The translations under genes and the position numbers were made by a program. A model generated the notes under the pieces. The model was not told where the DNA came from. It worked only from the letters and a program-made list of their open reading frames with translations, and did not search any database. 64,000 nucleotides of DNA from Enterococcus termitis. GTDB lineage: Bacteria > Bacillota > Bacilli > Lactobacillales > Enterococcaceae. Within the stretch, counting starts at the first letter, position 1. Each line of letters starts with the position of its first letter. Shown here in pieces: positions 1-8,510 of this stretch. The stretch is from positions 1-64,000 of the forward strand of contig NZ_MIJY01000004.1 of NCBI RefSeq assembly GCF_001730305.1, given 5' to 3'.

Positions 1-9
1 TTTCAACAT
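1..9 (-). CDS. Possible start of a leftward gene cut by the window edge
   Basis: Read on the minus strand, AAGGAGGA is followed directly by ATG TTG AAA and then the window ends. The GGAGG is only one base from this ATG, so the true start may be a codon just outside the window. No product can be named. Confidence 0.25.
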
Positions 10-159
10 TCCTCCTTGAAAAAAAGTACAGAAGGGGCTATTCTACTTATAGAAACAATTTATTTTTATACGCAGGTTCTAAGACCTAATGATTGGTACA
101 AATAAGTAGAATGATCTAGTTTGTCCCTCAAGGTTACTTGGAGAAGAACCTCAATAAGC

Positions 160-222
160 GATCGACCTACAAGCCACTCCTGTCATCTCTAAGTATGACA
201 GGAAAAAGCCTGCAGGTCGATC
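160..222. terminator. Nested stem-loop, probable terminator downstream of the GH92 gene
   Basis: A 9-bp outer stem (GATCGACCT at 160-168 with AGGTCGATC at 214-222) encloses a second 9-bp stem (TCCTGTCAT at 178-186 with ATGACAGGA at 195-203). A further hairpin, TGAGGG/CCCTCA, lies at 246-263. These fill the space between the GH92 stop and the left edge; no coding region is seen in 10-288. Transcription termination is inferred; on neither strand is there a long uninterrupted T tract right after the stem. Confidence 0.45.
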
Positions 223-288
223 ACTTTCGTTTTCATTCTGTTTGGTGAGGGTGATAGCCCTCATGGGTGTTTGTCTCAGCCTCCTCGT

Positions 289-2430
289 TTACATACTGAA
301 AGGCAGCTGTTCTGCTGTATAATTTTTAGGTCTAGGAACAACTCCTAATGAAAAATGAATTTCTGCTCCGTCTAGTAAATCCTGATGTTTGAAGAAGAGT
401 GATTCGTACGGTGAATCGTTAAAGTGAATATGATCAACAAATTGATGTTGTTCTTTATTTGGGTCAGCAGTGATCGTTACCGTTTTGCCATTTGATAAAT
501 GCATAGTCACTTTGTCAAATAAAGGCATTCCAACAACGTACTCGCCTGATCCAGGACAAACTGGGTAAAATCCTAAGGAGCTAAAGATATACCAACCAGC
601 CATACTTCCGTTATCTTCGTCACCAGGATAGCCGGTAATGCTGTCATTAAAAGTTTGAGTCATTAACTGTTTCAGTAATGGTTGGGCGAACTCTGGCTTA
701 CCTAAATAGTTGAACAAGTAAGGTAGATGAAAACTTGGCTGATTTGAGATCGCCAGTTGACCAAAATCAATCGCTGCCATTTCACTCATTTCATGGATTT
801 CAAATCCATAGCCTTTTACATCAAAAGAAGGCTTTTGATTGCACAGGTCGATTAGTTTCTGTAGGAATTTCTCTTGACCGCCGGAGGCTTCGATCAAGCC
901 TTTAAAGTCATGATAGACAGCGAAGCTACTTTGCCAAGCACTGCCTTCTGCGTAATCTTCCCCCCATTGATGACAATTGAAAGGTTCCTTGAACTGTCCA
1001 TCTAGCTGTTTTGCTCGCATAAATCCTGTTTCTGCATCGAAAATATTCAAATAATTCTTGGCTTGTTTTTGATAATACTCAGCAGTTTGTGTTTCATTTA
1101 GTTGTTTTGCTACTTGATGGATACAAAAATCGCTGTAGCAATAATCTAAGGTGTGGTTGACTGATTCATGATATTTCGCCGGAACGTAGCCGTAGGTTAA
1201 ATAATCGTTTGTTCCCTGTCGGCCGTAGTTTTGATTTTCACTTTGGACAGTAGCCCCTGTGATCATTGCTTCTAAAAATTCAGGCATTAAATCTGGTCGG
1301 ATATTTTTCACTGCGGCATCGGCGACCACTGCATCGATCAAGGTTCCTGGCATCAAGCCACGTTCATCTGGCGATAACCATTTAGGCAGATAGCCGCTTT
1401 CTCGATAGCTGGTCAAAAAACCTTCCAGCATTTCCTCATATTTGTCCTGTGCGATCAAGGAATAAAGAGGATAAACCGTTTTGTACGTATCCCAAAATCC
1501 GTTGTTCGTGTATAGAATACCAGGCTTGACTTTCTTAGCTAAGGTATCGTAATGAATGGCTTTTCCTTGTGCATCTTTTTCATAAAAGGTTTGTGGGAAT
1601 AAAAATGTTCGGTACAGATTATGGTAAAACGTCGAGCACCGCTCTTGATTTCGATCTTGGATGTCGATTTTGTTGAGATACTCCTGCCATTGATTTTCTG
1701 AGTGTTTAAGGTAATCTTGTGGTTGCCAGTGCGCTTCACGAGACAGGTTTAAGGCTGCCTGTTCATTACTGATAAAAGAAGTACCAAACTGAACGACTTG
1801 CTCTTCAATATCGCCAAAAGAAAAAGTTACACACTCATTTTCACCTGATTTTTCCAAGTTGGCAGCATTTAGTAAAGGCTGTTGAAAATGCAAAGTAAAA
1901 TAAAATGAAAATTGCGGATCTTCGCAGCCAGCATAATTGATGATCGATCCAGAAACGGTATGATCATCCTCGATAACTAACTGATACTTTCCTGGTAAGG
2001 AGAGAAGTAAGCTGGCTGCAGCTTGTGTATAACGCGTTGTCAAAACACCACCATACATGCTTGGAATTAGACGAGTCGTCAGCTGGTAGCGCTGTGCAGT
2101 GAGTTCTAAATAACTAGGGTTAAAAACGCTTTCATCCGGTCGGTAAGAAGACTGTGCATGAAAGACTGACTCTTCTTTTAAAGAGCCGTTAAATGGTAAA
2201 AGGACTAAGTAACTAAAATCCCCCATCCAAGGGCTTGGCTGATGTGTTAAACGAAATCCTTGAAACACATGGTCTCGCGGATTGAACCACCAGCTGCCGT
2301 TATCGCCGTTTGTTTGAGGAGCAAAATAGTTCATCCCAAAAGGTACACCTGTATAAGGCAGGCAATTACCATTGGAAAAAGAGTGTTGATTATCTGTACC
2401 ATGTCTTGTATCGATTGATCGTGGGTCCAT
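289..2430 (-). CDS. GH92 family alpha-mannosidase-like glycosidase (catalytic acid Glu replaced by Gln)
   Basis: 713 aa, the usual size for a GH92 enzyme without extra modules. No signal peptide, so it should act in the cytoplasm on imported glycan pieces. Family signatures are clear: WGEDYAEGSAWQ, NQPSFHLPYLFNY, GDEDNGSMAGWY and CPGSGEYVVGMPLF. GH92 enzymes are calcium-dependent inverting exo-alpha-mannosidases, mostly alpha-1,2. The Asp pair for the base (GDED) is present, but the usual GNEPS acid motif reads SNQPS, so the general acid is Gln. This substitution is known in GH92 enzymes acting on mannose-1-phospho-6-mannose, so the substrate is open. The start has AAAGGAG nine bases upstream and lies three bases after the regulator stop, so the two genes are co-transcribed. 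Confidence 0.9.
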   Translation of the reverse strand: MDPRSIDTRHGTDNQHSFSNGNCLPYTGVPFGMNYFAPQTNGDNGSWWFNPRDHVFQGFRLTHQPSPWMGDFSYLVLLPFNGSLKEESVFHAQSSYRPDESVFNPSYLELTAQRYQLTTRLIPSMYGGVLTTRYTQAAASLLLSLPGKYQLVIEDDHTVSGSIINYAGCEDPQFSFYFTLHFQQPLLNAANLEKSGENECVTFSFGDIEEQVVQFGTSFISNEQAALNLSREAHWQPQDYLKHSENQWQEYLNKIDIQDRNQERCSTFYHNLYRTFLFPQTFYEKDAQGKAIHYDTLAKKVKPGILYTNNGFWDTYKTVYPLYSLIAQDKYEEMLEGFLTSYRESGYLPKWLSPDERGLMPGTLIDAVVADAAVKNIRPDLMPEFLEAMITGATVQSENQNYGRQGTNDYLTYGYVPAKYHESVNHTLDYCYSDFCIHQVAKQLNETQTAEYYQKQAKNYLNIFDAETGFMRAKQLDGQFKEPFNCHQWGEDYAEGSAWQSSFAVYHDFKGLIEASGGQEKFLQKLIDLCNQKPSFDVKGYGFEIHEMSEMAAIDFGQLAISNQPSFHLPYLFNYLGKPEFAQPLLKQLMTQTFNDSITGYPGDEDNGSMAGWYIFSSLGFYPVCPGSGEYVVGMPLFDKVTMHLSNGKTVTITADPNKEQHQFVDHIHFNDSPYESLFFKHQDLLDGAEIHFSLGVVPRPKNYTAEQLPFSM

Positions 2431-2433
2431 TCA

Positions 2434-3468
2434 TTAAATCTCCTTTGTCGAATGTCGAATGATTTGGTTTACAGGAACTTGTTGGTCAGTTGGAACAATT
2501 TGCTGTTCGATCCACTTTATGAGCATTTCGCCAGCTAGTTTCCCCATACCTTTAAAATCTTGTGCGATGGTTGTTAAAGCTGGATCGATCAGTGAAGCCG
2601 CTTGAATATTATCAAAGCCTACAACAGAGAGTTGGGAGGGAATAGCGATATTGGCACGTTTTATTTGGTTCATCAATGCAATAGCAACTAAGTCGTTTTC
2701 ACAAACCACACCAGTAATGGCGTTTTCTAACAAGTAGTTCACGGTTTGCTCACCTAAAATAGCTTGTTTATCTGACAATGCAGTATGGAAAGACAGGTGT
2801 TGCTCCTTGGTTGCGTGGATATAGCCTAAGTACCGCTGGCGCACAGATTGAGGCAAGGATGACTCACCAAAAATATAAGCGATCCGCTGATGTCCAAGTG
2901 AAGCCAAATAGGTAGTAGCCATTTCACCTCCAGAAAAGTTGTCTGACTGAACGGTTGGATAAGGCAGGTCGTGAATTTTTTTATCTAAAATAATGACTGG
3001 GAATTGTTGAATCGATAGTTCAAATAAGGTATCTAAAAAATCCTCGGTATTGTGCGCATAATAAATCATGCCGTCAAAATCTGCCATGATATCCGCAGCT
3101 TGCTTATTGATCAAAAATTCTGTTGAAGACATGATGACTTCATAGTGATGCTCACTAGTGATAGGCGCTAAGCCTTCGTTAAAGTTTCCCAAAGAAAGGT
3201 CGTTAACAAAGGGAATCAAAAATAGAATCCGTGCGACGTTCTTTTTCTGTGGCTTTCGTGTTTGAACATAGCTGCCTTTCCCTTGAATACGATAAATCAA
3301 CCCTTGATTTTCTAATTCAGTCAGTGCTCGTTTGGATGTGATTCGGCTGACTTGATACGTTTGAGATAGTTCCTTTTCAGTGGGAAGCTGTGCGTGCTCT
3401 TGTAATTGACCAGATTCGATTGCCTGTAATAAATCATCGATGATTTTTTTGTATAAAGGTTTTGTCAT
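2434..3468 (-). CDS. GntR-type winged-helix / LacI-type sensor transcriptional regulator of the mannosidase locus
   Basis: 344 aa from the chosen ATG at 3468, which follows AGGAGA by six bases; an upstream in-frame ATG at 3537 would lie at the promoter and is rejected. Residues 1-70 form a GntR winged helix (LYKKIIDDLLQAIESG, LPTEKELSQ, QGKGSYVQ). The rest resembles the periplasmic-binding-protein fold of LacI repressors (VVGFDNIQAASL, TTIAQDF). This is the AraR-like architecture, typically a sugar-responsive repressor. It sits between GH92, with which it forms an operon, and the divergent GH125 operon. Repeated TGATATATCA palindromes next to both promoters are the likely operators. The ligand, possibly mannose or a mannooligosaccharide, is inferred. 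Confidence 0.88.
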   Translation of the reverse strand: MTKPLYKKIIDDLLQAIESGQLQEHAQLPTEKELSQTYQVSRITSKRALTELENQGLIYRIQGKGSYVQTRKPQKKNVARILFLIPFVNDLSLGNFNEGLAPITSEHHYEVIMSSTEFLINKQAADIMADFDGMIYYAHNTEDFLDTLFELSIQQFPVIILDKKIHDLPYPTVQSDNFSGGEMATTYLASLGHQRIAYIFGESSLPQSVRQRYLGYIHATKEQHLSFHTALSDKQAILGEQTVNYLLENAITGVVCENDLVAIALMNQIKRANIAIPSQLSVVGFDNIQAASLIDPALTTIAQDFKGMGKLAGEMLIKWIEQQIVPTDQQVPVNQIIRHSTKEI

Positions 3469-3483
3469 AGTCGTTCTCCTAAA

Positions 3484-3500
3484 TGTGAAATGATATATCA
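3484..3500. promoter_or_regulatory. Operator copy 1 for the mannosidase-locus regulator
   Basis: TGTGAAATGATATATCA, containing the perfect palindrome TGATATATCA at 3491-3500. It lies just downstream of the regulator's own promoter. The same 17 bases recur at 3596-3612. Regulator binding is inferred. Confidence 0.65.
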
Positions 3501-3508
3501 TTAAAAGT

Positions 3509-3537
3509 AGTTTAACATAGAGGGAAAAGAACGTCAA
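3509..3537 (-). promoter_or_regulatory. Promoter of the regulator-GH92 operon
   Basis: On the minus strand, TTGACG (3537-3532), a 17-base spacer and TAAACT (3514-3509). Operator copy 1 starts about nine bases downstream, so a bound repressor would block initiation. Confidence 0.6.
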
Positions 3538-3561
3538 TTTGCGTTTTTATAAAAAAAACAG

Positions 3562-3590
3562 TAGACAAAACGCTTTCATTAGCATATACT
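3562..3590 (+). promoter_or_regulatory. Promoter of the GH125-GH38-ROK-GH20 operon
   Basis: TAGACA at 3562-3567, a 17-base spacer and TATACT at 3585-3590. A cre-like site overlaps the -35 element and spacer, and operator copy 2 covers the expected transcript start. Confidence 0.7.
3565..3578 (+). promoter_or_regulatory. cre-like CcpA site over the mannosidase promoter
   Basis: ACAAAACGCTTTCA matches the Gram-positive cre consensus (TGWAANCGNTNWCA) except for the first two bases. Its position in the promoter predicts repression by CcpA when preferred sugar is present. Confidence 0.55.
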
Positions 3591-3595
3591 TTCGT

Positions 3596-3612
3596 TGTGA
3601 AATGATATATCA
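3596..3612. promoter_or_regulatory. Operator copy 2 for the mannosidase-locus regulator
   Basis: TGTGAAATGATATATCA again, identical over 17 bases to 3484-3500 and in the same orientation. It starts about six bases after the -10 element of the rightward promoter. The two copies are 112 bases apart, allowing either separate repression of the two promoters or looping. Confidence 0.65.
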
Positions 3613-3630
3613 AATTAACGGAGGGTACTT

Positions 3631-4920
3631 ATGGCTTATACAAAAATTCCTGCTTCAGTTCAACAATTTATGGAAACGATTACTAATTTATGTGGAGAAG
3701 AACATGCTGGTTGGGCGGAAAACTTTAATGCGGCATTTGCGAATACCTTGACAACAACGGTTAAAAAACAAAGTGACGGCACGACCTTTTTATTGACTGG
3801 AGATATTCCGGCAATGTGGCTACGTGATTCAACAGCACAAGTTCGTCCGTATTTAGTAATTGCAAAAGAAGATCAAGAACTCAAAGAAATGATTGGCGGG
3901 CTTGTTCAGCGCCAATTTAGATATATCAACATTGATCCCTATGCAAATGCGTTCAATGAAACAGCAAATAATGCTGGACATCAAACCGATCATACCGAAA
4001 TGAATCCGTGGATTTGGGAACGGAAATATGAAATTGATTCATTGTGCTATCCTGTTCAGTTAGCCTATTTATTATATAAAAACACTGGCTATACGAAGCA
4101 ATTTGATCAAAATTTTGTTGAAGGCGTGGAGAAGATTCTGACTGTTTTTGAAACAGAACAAGATCATCAGCAATCACCATACACCTTTGAAAGAGATACT
4201 ACACGTTTGGAAGATACACTTCCAAATGATGGAAAAGGCGCTGAAGTTGGCGTGACCGGGATGACATGGTCTGGCTTTCGTCCTAGTGATGATGCTTGCC
4301 GTTACGGCTATTTAGTGCCTTCCAATATGTTTGCGGTCGTTGTTTTAGGCTATCTAGAAGAAATTTTCTCAACGATTTTAACAGATACGGCTATTGTAGA
4401 CAGAGCTTCTAAGCTAAAAAAGGAAATCGATGCAGGCATTCAAAAATACGGGCAAACAACAAATCAGCAAGGAGAGCAAGTATTTGCTTATGAAGTCGAT
4501 GGCTTAGGCAATAGCAGCATCATGGATGATAGTAATATCCCCAATTTACTGGCGGCTCCTTATTTAGGCTATGTAAATGAAACTGATTTGATATATCAAG
4601 CGACACGGAAAACAATTTTAAGTAAGGAAAATCCTTATTTTTACGAAGGCAAATATGCCAAAGGGATCGGCAGCTCTCATACGCCGGAAAATTATGTTTG
4701 GCCAATTGCGCTGGCGATGGAAGGGATGACTACACAAGACAAAGCAGAAAAAGAACGAATCCTAGATTCCCTAGTTGCAAATGATGGCGGCACTCATTTA
4801 ATGCACGAGGGTTTTGATGTCGATAATCCGGACAACTATACACGTGAATGGTTTTCTTGGGCGAATATGATGTTTTGTGAGCTAGTGATGGATTACTTTG
4901 ATATTCGTGTAGCACGTTAA
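3631..4920 (+). CDS. GH125 exo-alpha-1,6-mannosidase
   Basis: 429 aa, full length for GH125 (metal-independent mannosidases, once DUF1237). N-terminal signature [14 protein letters not shown]. The motif [20 protein letters not shown] should carry the catalytic acid Asp, and [13 protein letters not shown] the catalytic base Glu. Known GH125 enzymes invert alpha-1,6-mannosyl linkages in N-glycan cores. No signal peptide, so cytoplasmic. The ATG follows GGAGG by eight bases. First gene of the rightward operon; GH38 follows after 29 bases. One extra TGATATATCA lies inside the gene at 4589-4598. In Streptococcus pneumoniae GH92, GH125, GH38, ROK and GH20 genes are also clustered, supporting an N-glycan role. 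Confidence 0.93.
   Translation: MAYTKIPASVQQFMETITNLCGEEHAGWAENFNAAFANTLTTTVKKQSDGTTFLLTGDIPAMWLRDSTAQVRPYLVIAKEDQELKEMIGGLVQRQFRYINIDPYANAFNETANNAGHQTDHTEMNPWIWERKYEIDSLCYPVQLAYLLYKNTGYTKQFDQNFVEGVEKILTVFETEQDHQQSPYTFERDTTRLEDTLPNDGKGAEVGVTGMTWSGFRPSDDACRYGYLVPSNMFAVVVLGYLEEIFSTILTDTAIVDRASKLKKEIDAGIQKYGQTTNQQGEQVFAYEVDGLGNSSIMDDSNIPNLLAAPYLGYVNETDLIYQATRKTILSKENPYFYEGKYAKGIGSSHTPENYVWPIALAMEGMTTQDKAEKERILDSLVANDGGTHLMHEGFDVDNPDNYTREWFSWANMMFCELVMDYFDIRVAR
4589..4598. promoter_or_regulatory. Intragenic third copy of the TGATATATCA palindrome
   Basis: The 10-base core of the two promoter operators occurs once more about 960 bases into the GH125 gene. It could be an auxiliary operator or roadblock, or chance in AT-rich coding DNA. 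Confidence 0.3.
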
Positions 4921-4949
4921 AAAATGATTGAAATAGAGGGAGAAAAAAT

Positions 4950-7637
4950 ATGAAGAAAAAAGTTTATATCGTATCACATTCTCATTGGGATCGTGAATGG
5001 TACATGCCGTATGAGCAGCACCACATGCGTTTAGTTGAGCTGATGGATGATGTGTTGGAATTGATTGAAACAGATCCGGCATTCGATAGTTTTCATTTAG
5101 ACGGGCAAACGATTATCTTAGATGATTATTTACAAGTGAGACCTGAGCGTAAAGAAGCTGTTCAACAAGCGATTACAGCTGGAAAATTGAAGATTGGACC
5201 GTTTTATATTTTGCAGGATGATTTTTTGATCAGTTCGGAATCAAATGTCCGTAATATGTTGATCGGTAAAAAGGAAAGTGAAAAGTGGGGCGCTTCAGTA
5301 GAGCTAGGTTATTTCCCTGATACCTTCGGAAATATGGGACAAACTCCGCAAATGATGAAACAAGCCGGCTTAGAAACAGCGGCTTTTGGCCGAGGTGTGA
5401 AACCAGTGGGCTTTAATAACGAAGTCTTAGACGATGAAAATTATACTTCTCAATATTCAGAAATGTGGTGGCAAGGTCCAGACGGAAGCACGATTTTAGG
5501 GTTATTATTTGCGAACTGGTACAGCAATGGTAATGAAATTCCAGCAACCAAAGAAGAAGCTGTAGCTTTTTGGACGCAAAAACTGGCAGATGCCGAAAAA
5601 TTTGCTTCTACGAATCATTTGTTGATGATGAACGGAGTCGATCATCAGCCTGTTCAAAAAGATGTGACCAAAGCAATTGCGTTAGCGAATGAATTATTTC
5701 CAGAATACGAGTTTATTCATTCTAATTTTGAAGACTATTTAGAGGCTGTCCGTCAGGAGCTACCTGAACAGGTTGGAACTGTTCAAGGTGAGCTGACCAG
5801 TCAAGAAACCGATGGCTGGTTTACTTTGGCAAATACGGCTTCTGCTAGAGTTTATTTGAAACAATGGAATACCAAGGTCCAAAGGCAGCTGGAAAATGTG
5901 ACAGAACCGCTGGCTGCGATGGCCTATGAGCTGACAGGAAGCTATCCTCATGATCAATTAGATTACGCGTGGAAGTTACTGCTGCAAAATCATCCTCATG
6001 ATAGTATTTGCGGCTGTTCAGTCGATGAGGTGCATCGTGAAATGATTCCGAGATTTGAAAAAGCTAATGAAGTCGGTCGATATTTAGCATCCGAAGCGTT
6101 GGAACAACTGACACGTGAAATCGCAACGGAAGAATTTCCAGAAAATAGCTATCCATTTGTTGTATTCAATACATCCGGCTATGTGAAATCAGAAACGGTC
6201 AAAGTCAACGTAACGCTTGAAAGAAAACTTTTCAAAGAAGGTGTGCCTCATGAATTGTGGCAAGTGCTAGATGATAGTCAAACACCTAAATTTGAAGTGA
6301 TCGATCAACAAGGGAAAGTAATACCAGCAGTTATTTCAGCTCCAGAAGTTCATTTTGGTTATGATTTGCCTAAAGATCGTTTTAGAGTACCGTATATGGC
6401 TAAATCTGTCGAAGTAGAGCTTTTGATCAGCGATTTGTCAGCCTTTTCGTGGACAACTTTTGCACTTCAAGAAACAAATGAAGTAAGCCAAGAATCTCAA
6501 GCAACAATGATCAAAAGTACAGAACCTTTTGTGCTGGAAAATAGCTGTTTAAACGTTAAAATTAATGGAAATGGCACATTAAAGGTATACGATCAAGCTT
6601 CTGAACGTAGTTACGATGAGTTGTTGGTTTTTGAAGATACTGGAGATATCGGGAATGAATACATTTTTAAACAGCCTGAAGCGGCAACGCCGATTTTATC
6701 GAAGGAACTTCCTGCAGAAATTAGCGTTGTGAAAGATGAACCGTTTATCGCACAAGTAAAAATCGTTCAGCAGATGATGATTCCTGTGTCCGCAGATGAT
6801 TTGTTGGAACAAGAGCAACAAGCAGTCGTTGATTTCCGCTATCGCCAAGCCAAACGTTCAGCGACAATGAAGCCATTAACGATCACAACGCTTGTGACAA
6901 TGGAACAAGACTCTTCTCGTTTAGCCTTTGAAACAACGATCGACAACCAAATGAAAGACCATCGTTTACGTGTGCTGTTCCCGACTGGAATTGAAACGGA
7001 CACGCATGAAGCGGACAGCATTTATGAAGTGGTGACACGACCAAATCAAGTCAGTAAAAGTTGGGAAAATCCGACGAATCCGCAGCATCAGCATGCGTTT
7101 GTCAATCTTCATGATGAAAAAGCTGGGATCACAGTTTCAAACTACGGTTTGAATGAATATGAAATTTTAGCAGAGAAACAAACGATTGCGGTGACCTTAT
7201 TAAGAGCCGTTGGCGAAATGGGCGATTGGGGCTATTTCCCGACACCAGAAGCACAATGCCAAGGTCAGATTGCGTTCCAATATGGTATCGATTTCCATGG
7301 AGCAAGCGCTACTCGTTACGAAACGTATCAAAGAGCTTACAGCGCGCAAATTCCTTTTAGTGTCAAACAAACAGGTCGTCACGAAGGGAAACTGGCAACT
7401 AAAGACAGCTACTTAACGGTGGAAGGAAGCACATTTGCTGTTACAGCGATGAAAAATAGTCAAGAGGATCAGCTAGTGGTTCGCGGCTTTAATATGAGTG
7501 ATCAAACAGAATTAGTGACACTTGAAAAACAATCTGCTAAAGCCCGTCTGTTGAATTTGCTTGAAGAAACACAGGAAGAAGAAATCAGCGAAGCGCTGAA
7601 AGCTTATGAAATTCGAACGATCGGTTTTGAACGATAA
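4950..7637 (+). CDS. GH38 alpha-mannosidase
   Basis: 895 aa, typical for bacterial GH38. The N-terminus has the zinc-binding SHSHWDREW. The nucleophile Asp lies in YFPDTFGNMGQ, and NHPHDSICGCSVDEVHREM supplies the conserved His and the following helix. The C-terminal half is the beta-sandwich typical of the family. GH38 enzymes are retaining, zinc-dependent and remove alpha-1,3 or mixed alpha-mannosyl residues. No signal peptide. GGGAG precedes the ATG. It sits between GH125 and the sugar kinase with only 17 bases to the latter, so the operon cleaves mannose in the cytoplasm and passes it to the kinase. Confidence 0.94.
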   Translation: MKKKVYIVSHSHWDREWYMPYEQHHMRLVELMDDVLELIETDPAFDSFHLDGQTIILDDYLQVRPERKEAVQQAITAGKLKIGPFYILQDDFLISSESNVRNMLIGKKESEKWGASVELGYFPDTFGNMGQTPQMMKQAGLETAAFGRGVKPVGFNNEVLDDENYTSQYSEMWWQGPDGSTILGLLFANWYSNGNEIPATKEEAVAFWTQKLADAEKFASTNHLLMMNGVDHQPVQKDVTKAIALANELFPEYEFIHSNFEDYLEAVRQELPEQVGTVQGELTSQETDGWFTLANTASARVYLKQWNTKVQRQLENVTEPLAAMAYELTGSYPHDQLDYAWKLLLQNHPHDSICGCSVDEVHREMIPRFEKANEVGRYLASEALEQLTREIATEEFPENSYPFVVFNTSGYVKSETVKVNVTLERKLFKEGVPHELWQVLDDSQTPKFEVIDQQGKVIPAVISAPEVHFGYDLPKDRFRVPYMAKSVEVELLISDLSAFSWTTFALQETNEVSQESQATMIKSTEPFVLENSCLNVKINGNGTLKVYDQASERSYDELLVFEDTGDIGNEYIFKQPEAATPILSKELPAEISVVKDEPFIAQVKIVQQMMIPVSADDLLEQEQQAVVDFRYRQAKRSATMKPLTITTLVTMEQDSSRLAFETTIDNQMKDHRLRVLFPTGIETDTHEADSIYEVVTRPNQVSKSWENPTNPQHQHAFVNLHDEKAGITVSNYGLNEYEILAEKQTIAVTLLRAVGEMGDWGYFPTPEAQCQGQIAFQYGIDFHGASATRYETYQRAYSAQIPFSVKQTGRHEGKLATKDSYLTVEGSTFAVTAMKNSQEDQLVVRGFNMSDQTELVTLEKQSAKARLLNLLEETQEEEISEALKAYEIRTIGFER

Positions 7638-7654
7638 GAAGAGGAGCAGATGGA

Positions 7655-8509
7655 ATGAGTTATTATGGATCGATTGAAGCTGGCGGAACAAAATTTGTTT
7701 GTGCTGTGGCTGACGAGGAGTTAACAATCGTTGAACGAATCAGTTTGCCGACAACATTGCCAGAAGAGACTTTAGCGAACGTATTTGATTTTTTCGATCA
7801 GTACGAGTTAAAGGGGTTAGGTGTTGGCTCATTTGGACCGATCGATGTCAACGTACAATCAGCAACCTATGGCTATATCACCTCTACACCAAAAAAAGGC
7901 TGGAGAAATGTTGATCTTTTAGGGCTGCTTAAAGAACGATATGCAATTCCTATTGCTTGGACGACGGATGTCAATGCTGCAGCTTATGGAGAAATGCATT
8001 TAGGGGCTGGGAAACAGACGCAGAGCTGTTTGTATCTCACTGTTGGAACAGGTGTAGGCGGTGGCGCTGTTGTTCAAGGGGCAGTGCTGCAAGGATTTAG
8101 TCATCCAGAAATGGGGCATATATCAGTCGCTCGTTATCCAGGCGATACAATGGAAAGTGTTTGTCCATATCATGAACAATGTTTGGAAGGCTTGGCTGCA
8201 GGACCGGCGCTGGAAAAACGGACAGGGATAAAAGGACAGCTATTGCCGGAAGATCATGAGGCGTGGGGAGTCGAGGCATTTTATTTAGCTCAGGCATTGA
8301 TGAATTATACCTTGATCTTATCGCCAGAAAAAATTATTTTAGGCGGCGGGGTCATGAAACAAGCGCACTTATTAGAAAAAATTCGTCGATCGTTGGAAGT
8401 TCAATTAGGCGGTTATGTAAATGTACCGGAAGAGTATATCGTCGGGTGTGGTCTAGGTGATAATAGTGGCACGCTGGGTTGCCTACTTTTAGCCAAAGAA
8501 GGTGTTTGA
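7655..8509 (+). CDS. ROK family sugar kinase (fructokinase/mannokinase type)
   Basis: 284 aa. N-terminal phosphate-binding motif GSIEAGGTKFVCAV, then DVNAAAYGE with the catalytic Asp, LTVGTGVGGGAV, and the ROK zinc site starting at the His of GHISVARY and continuing in CPYHEQCLEGLAAGPA. The short length and PEMGHI motif place it with fructokinase-like ROK proteins that accept fructose, mannose or glucose. In a mannosidase operon the likely job is making mannose-6-phosphate from released mannose; substrate preference cannot be read from sequence. GAGGAGCAG precedes the ATG. The stop is separated by one base from the next start, suggesting translational coupling. Confidence 0.88.
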   Translation: MSYYGSIEAGGTKFVCAVADEELTIVERISLPTTLPEETLANVFDFFDQYELKGLGVGSFGPIDVNVQSATYGYITSTPKKGWRNVDLLGLLKERYAIPIAWTTDVNAAAYGEMHLGAGKQTQSCLYLTVGTGVGGGAVVQGAVLQGFSHPEMGHISVARYPGDTMESVCPYHEQCLEGLAAGPALEKRTGIKGQLLPEDHEAWGVEAFYLAQALMNYTLILSPEKIILGGGVMKQAHLLEKIRRSLEVQLGGYVNVPEEYIVGCGLGDNSGTLGCLLLAKEGV

Positions 8510-8510
8510 G

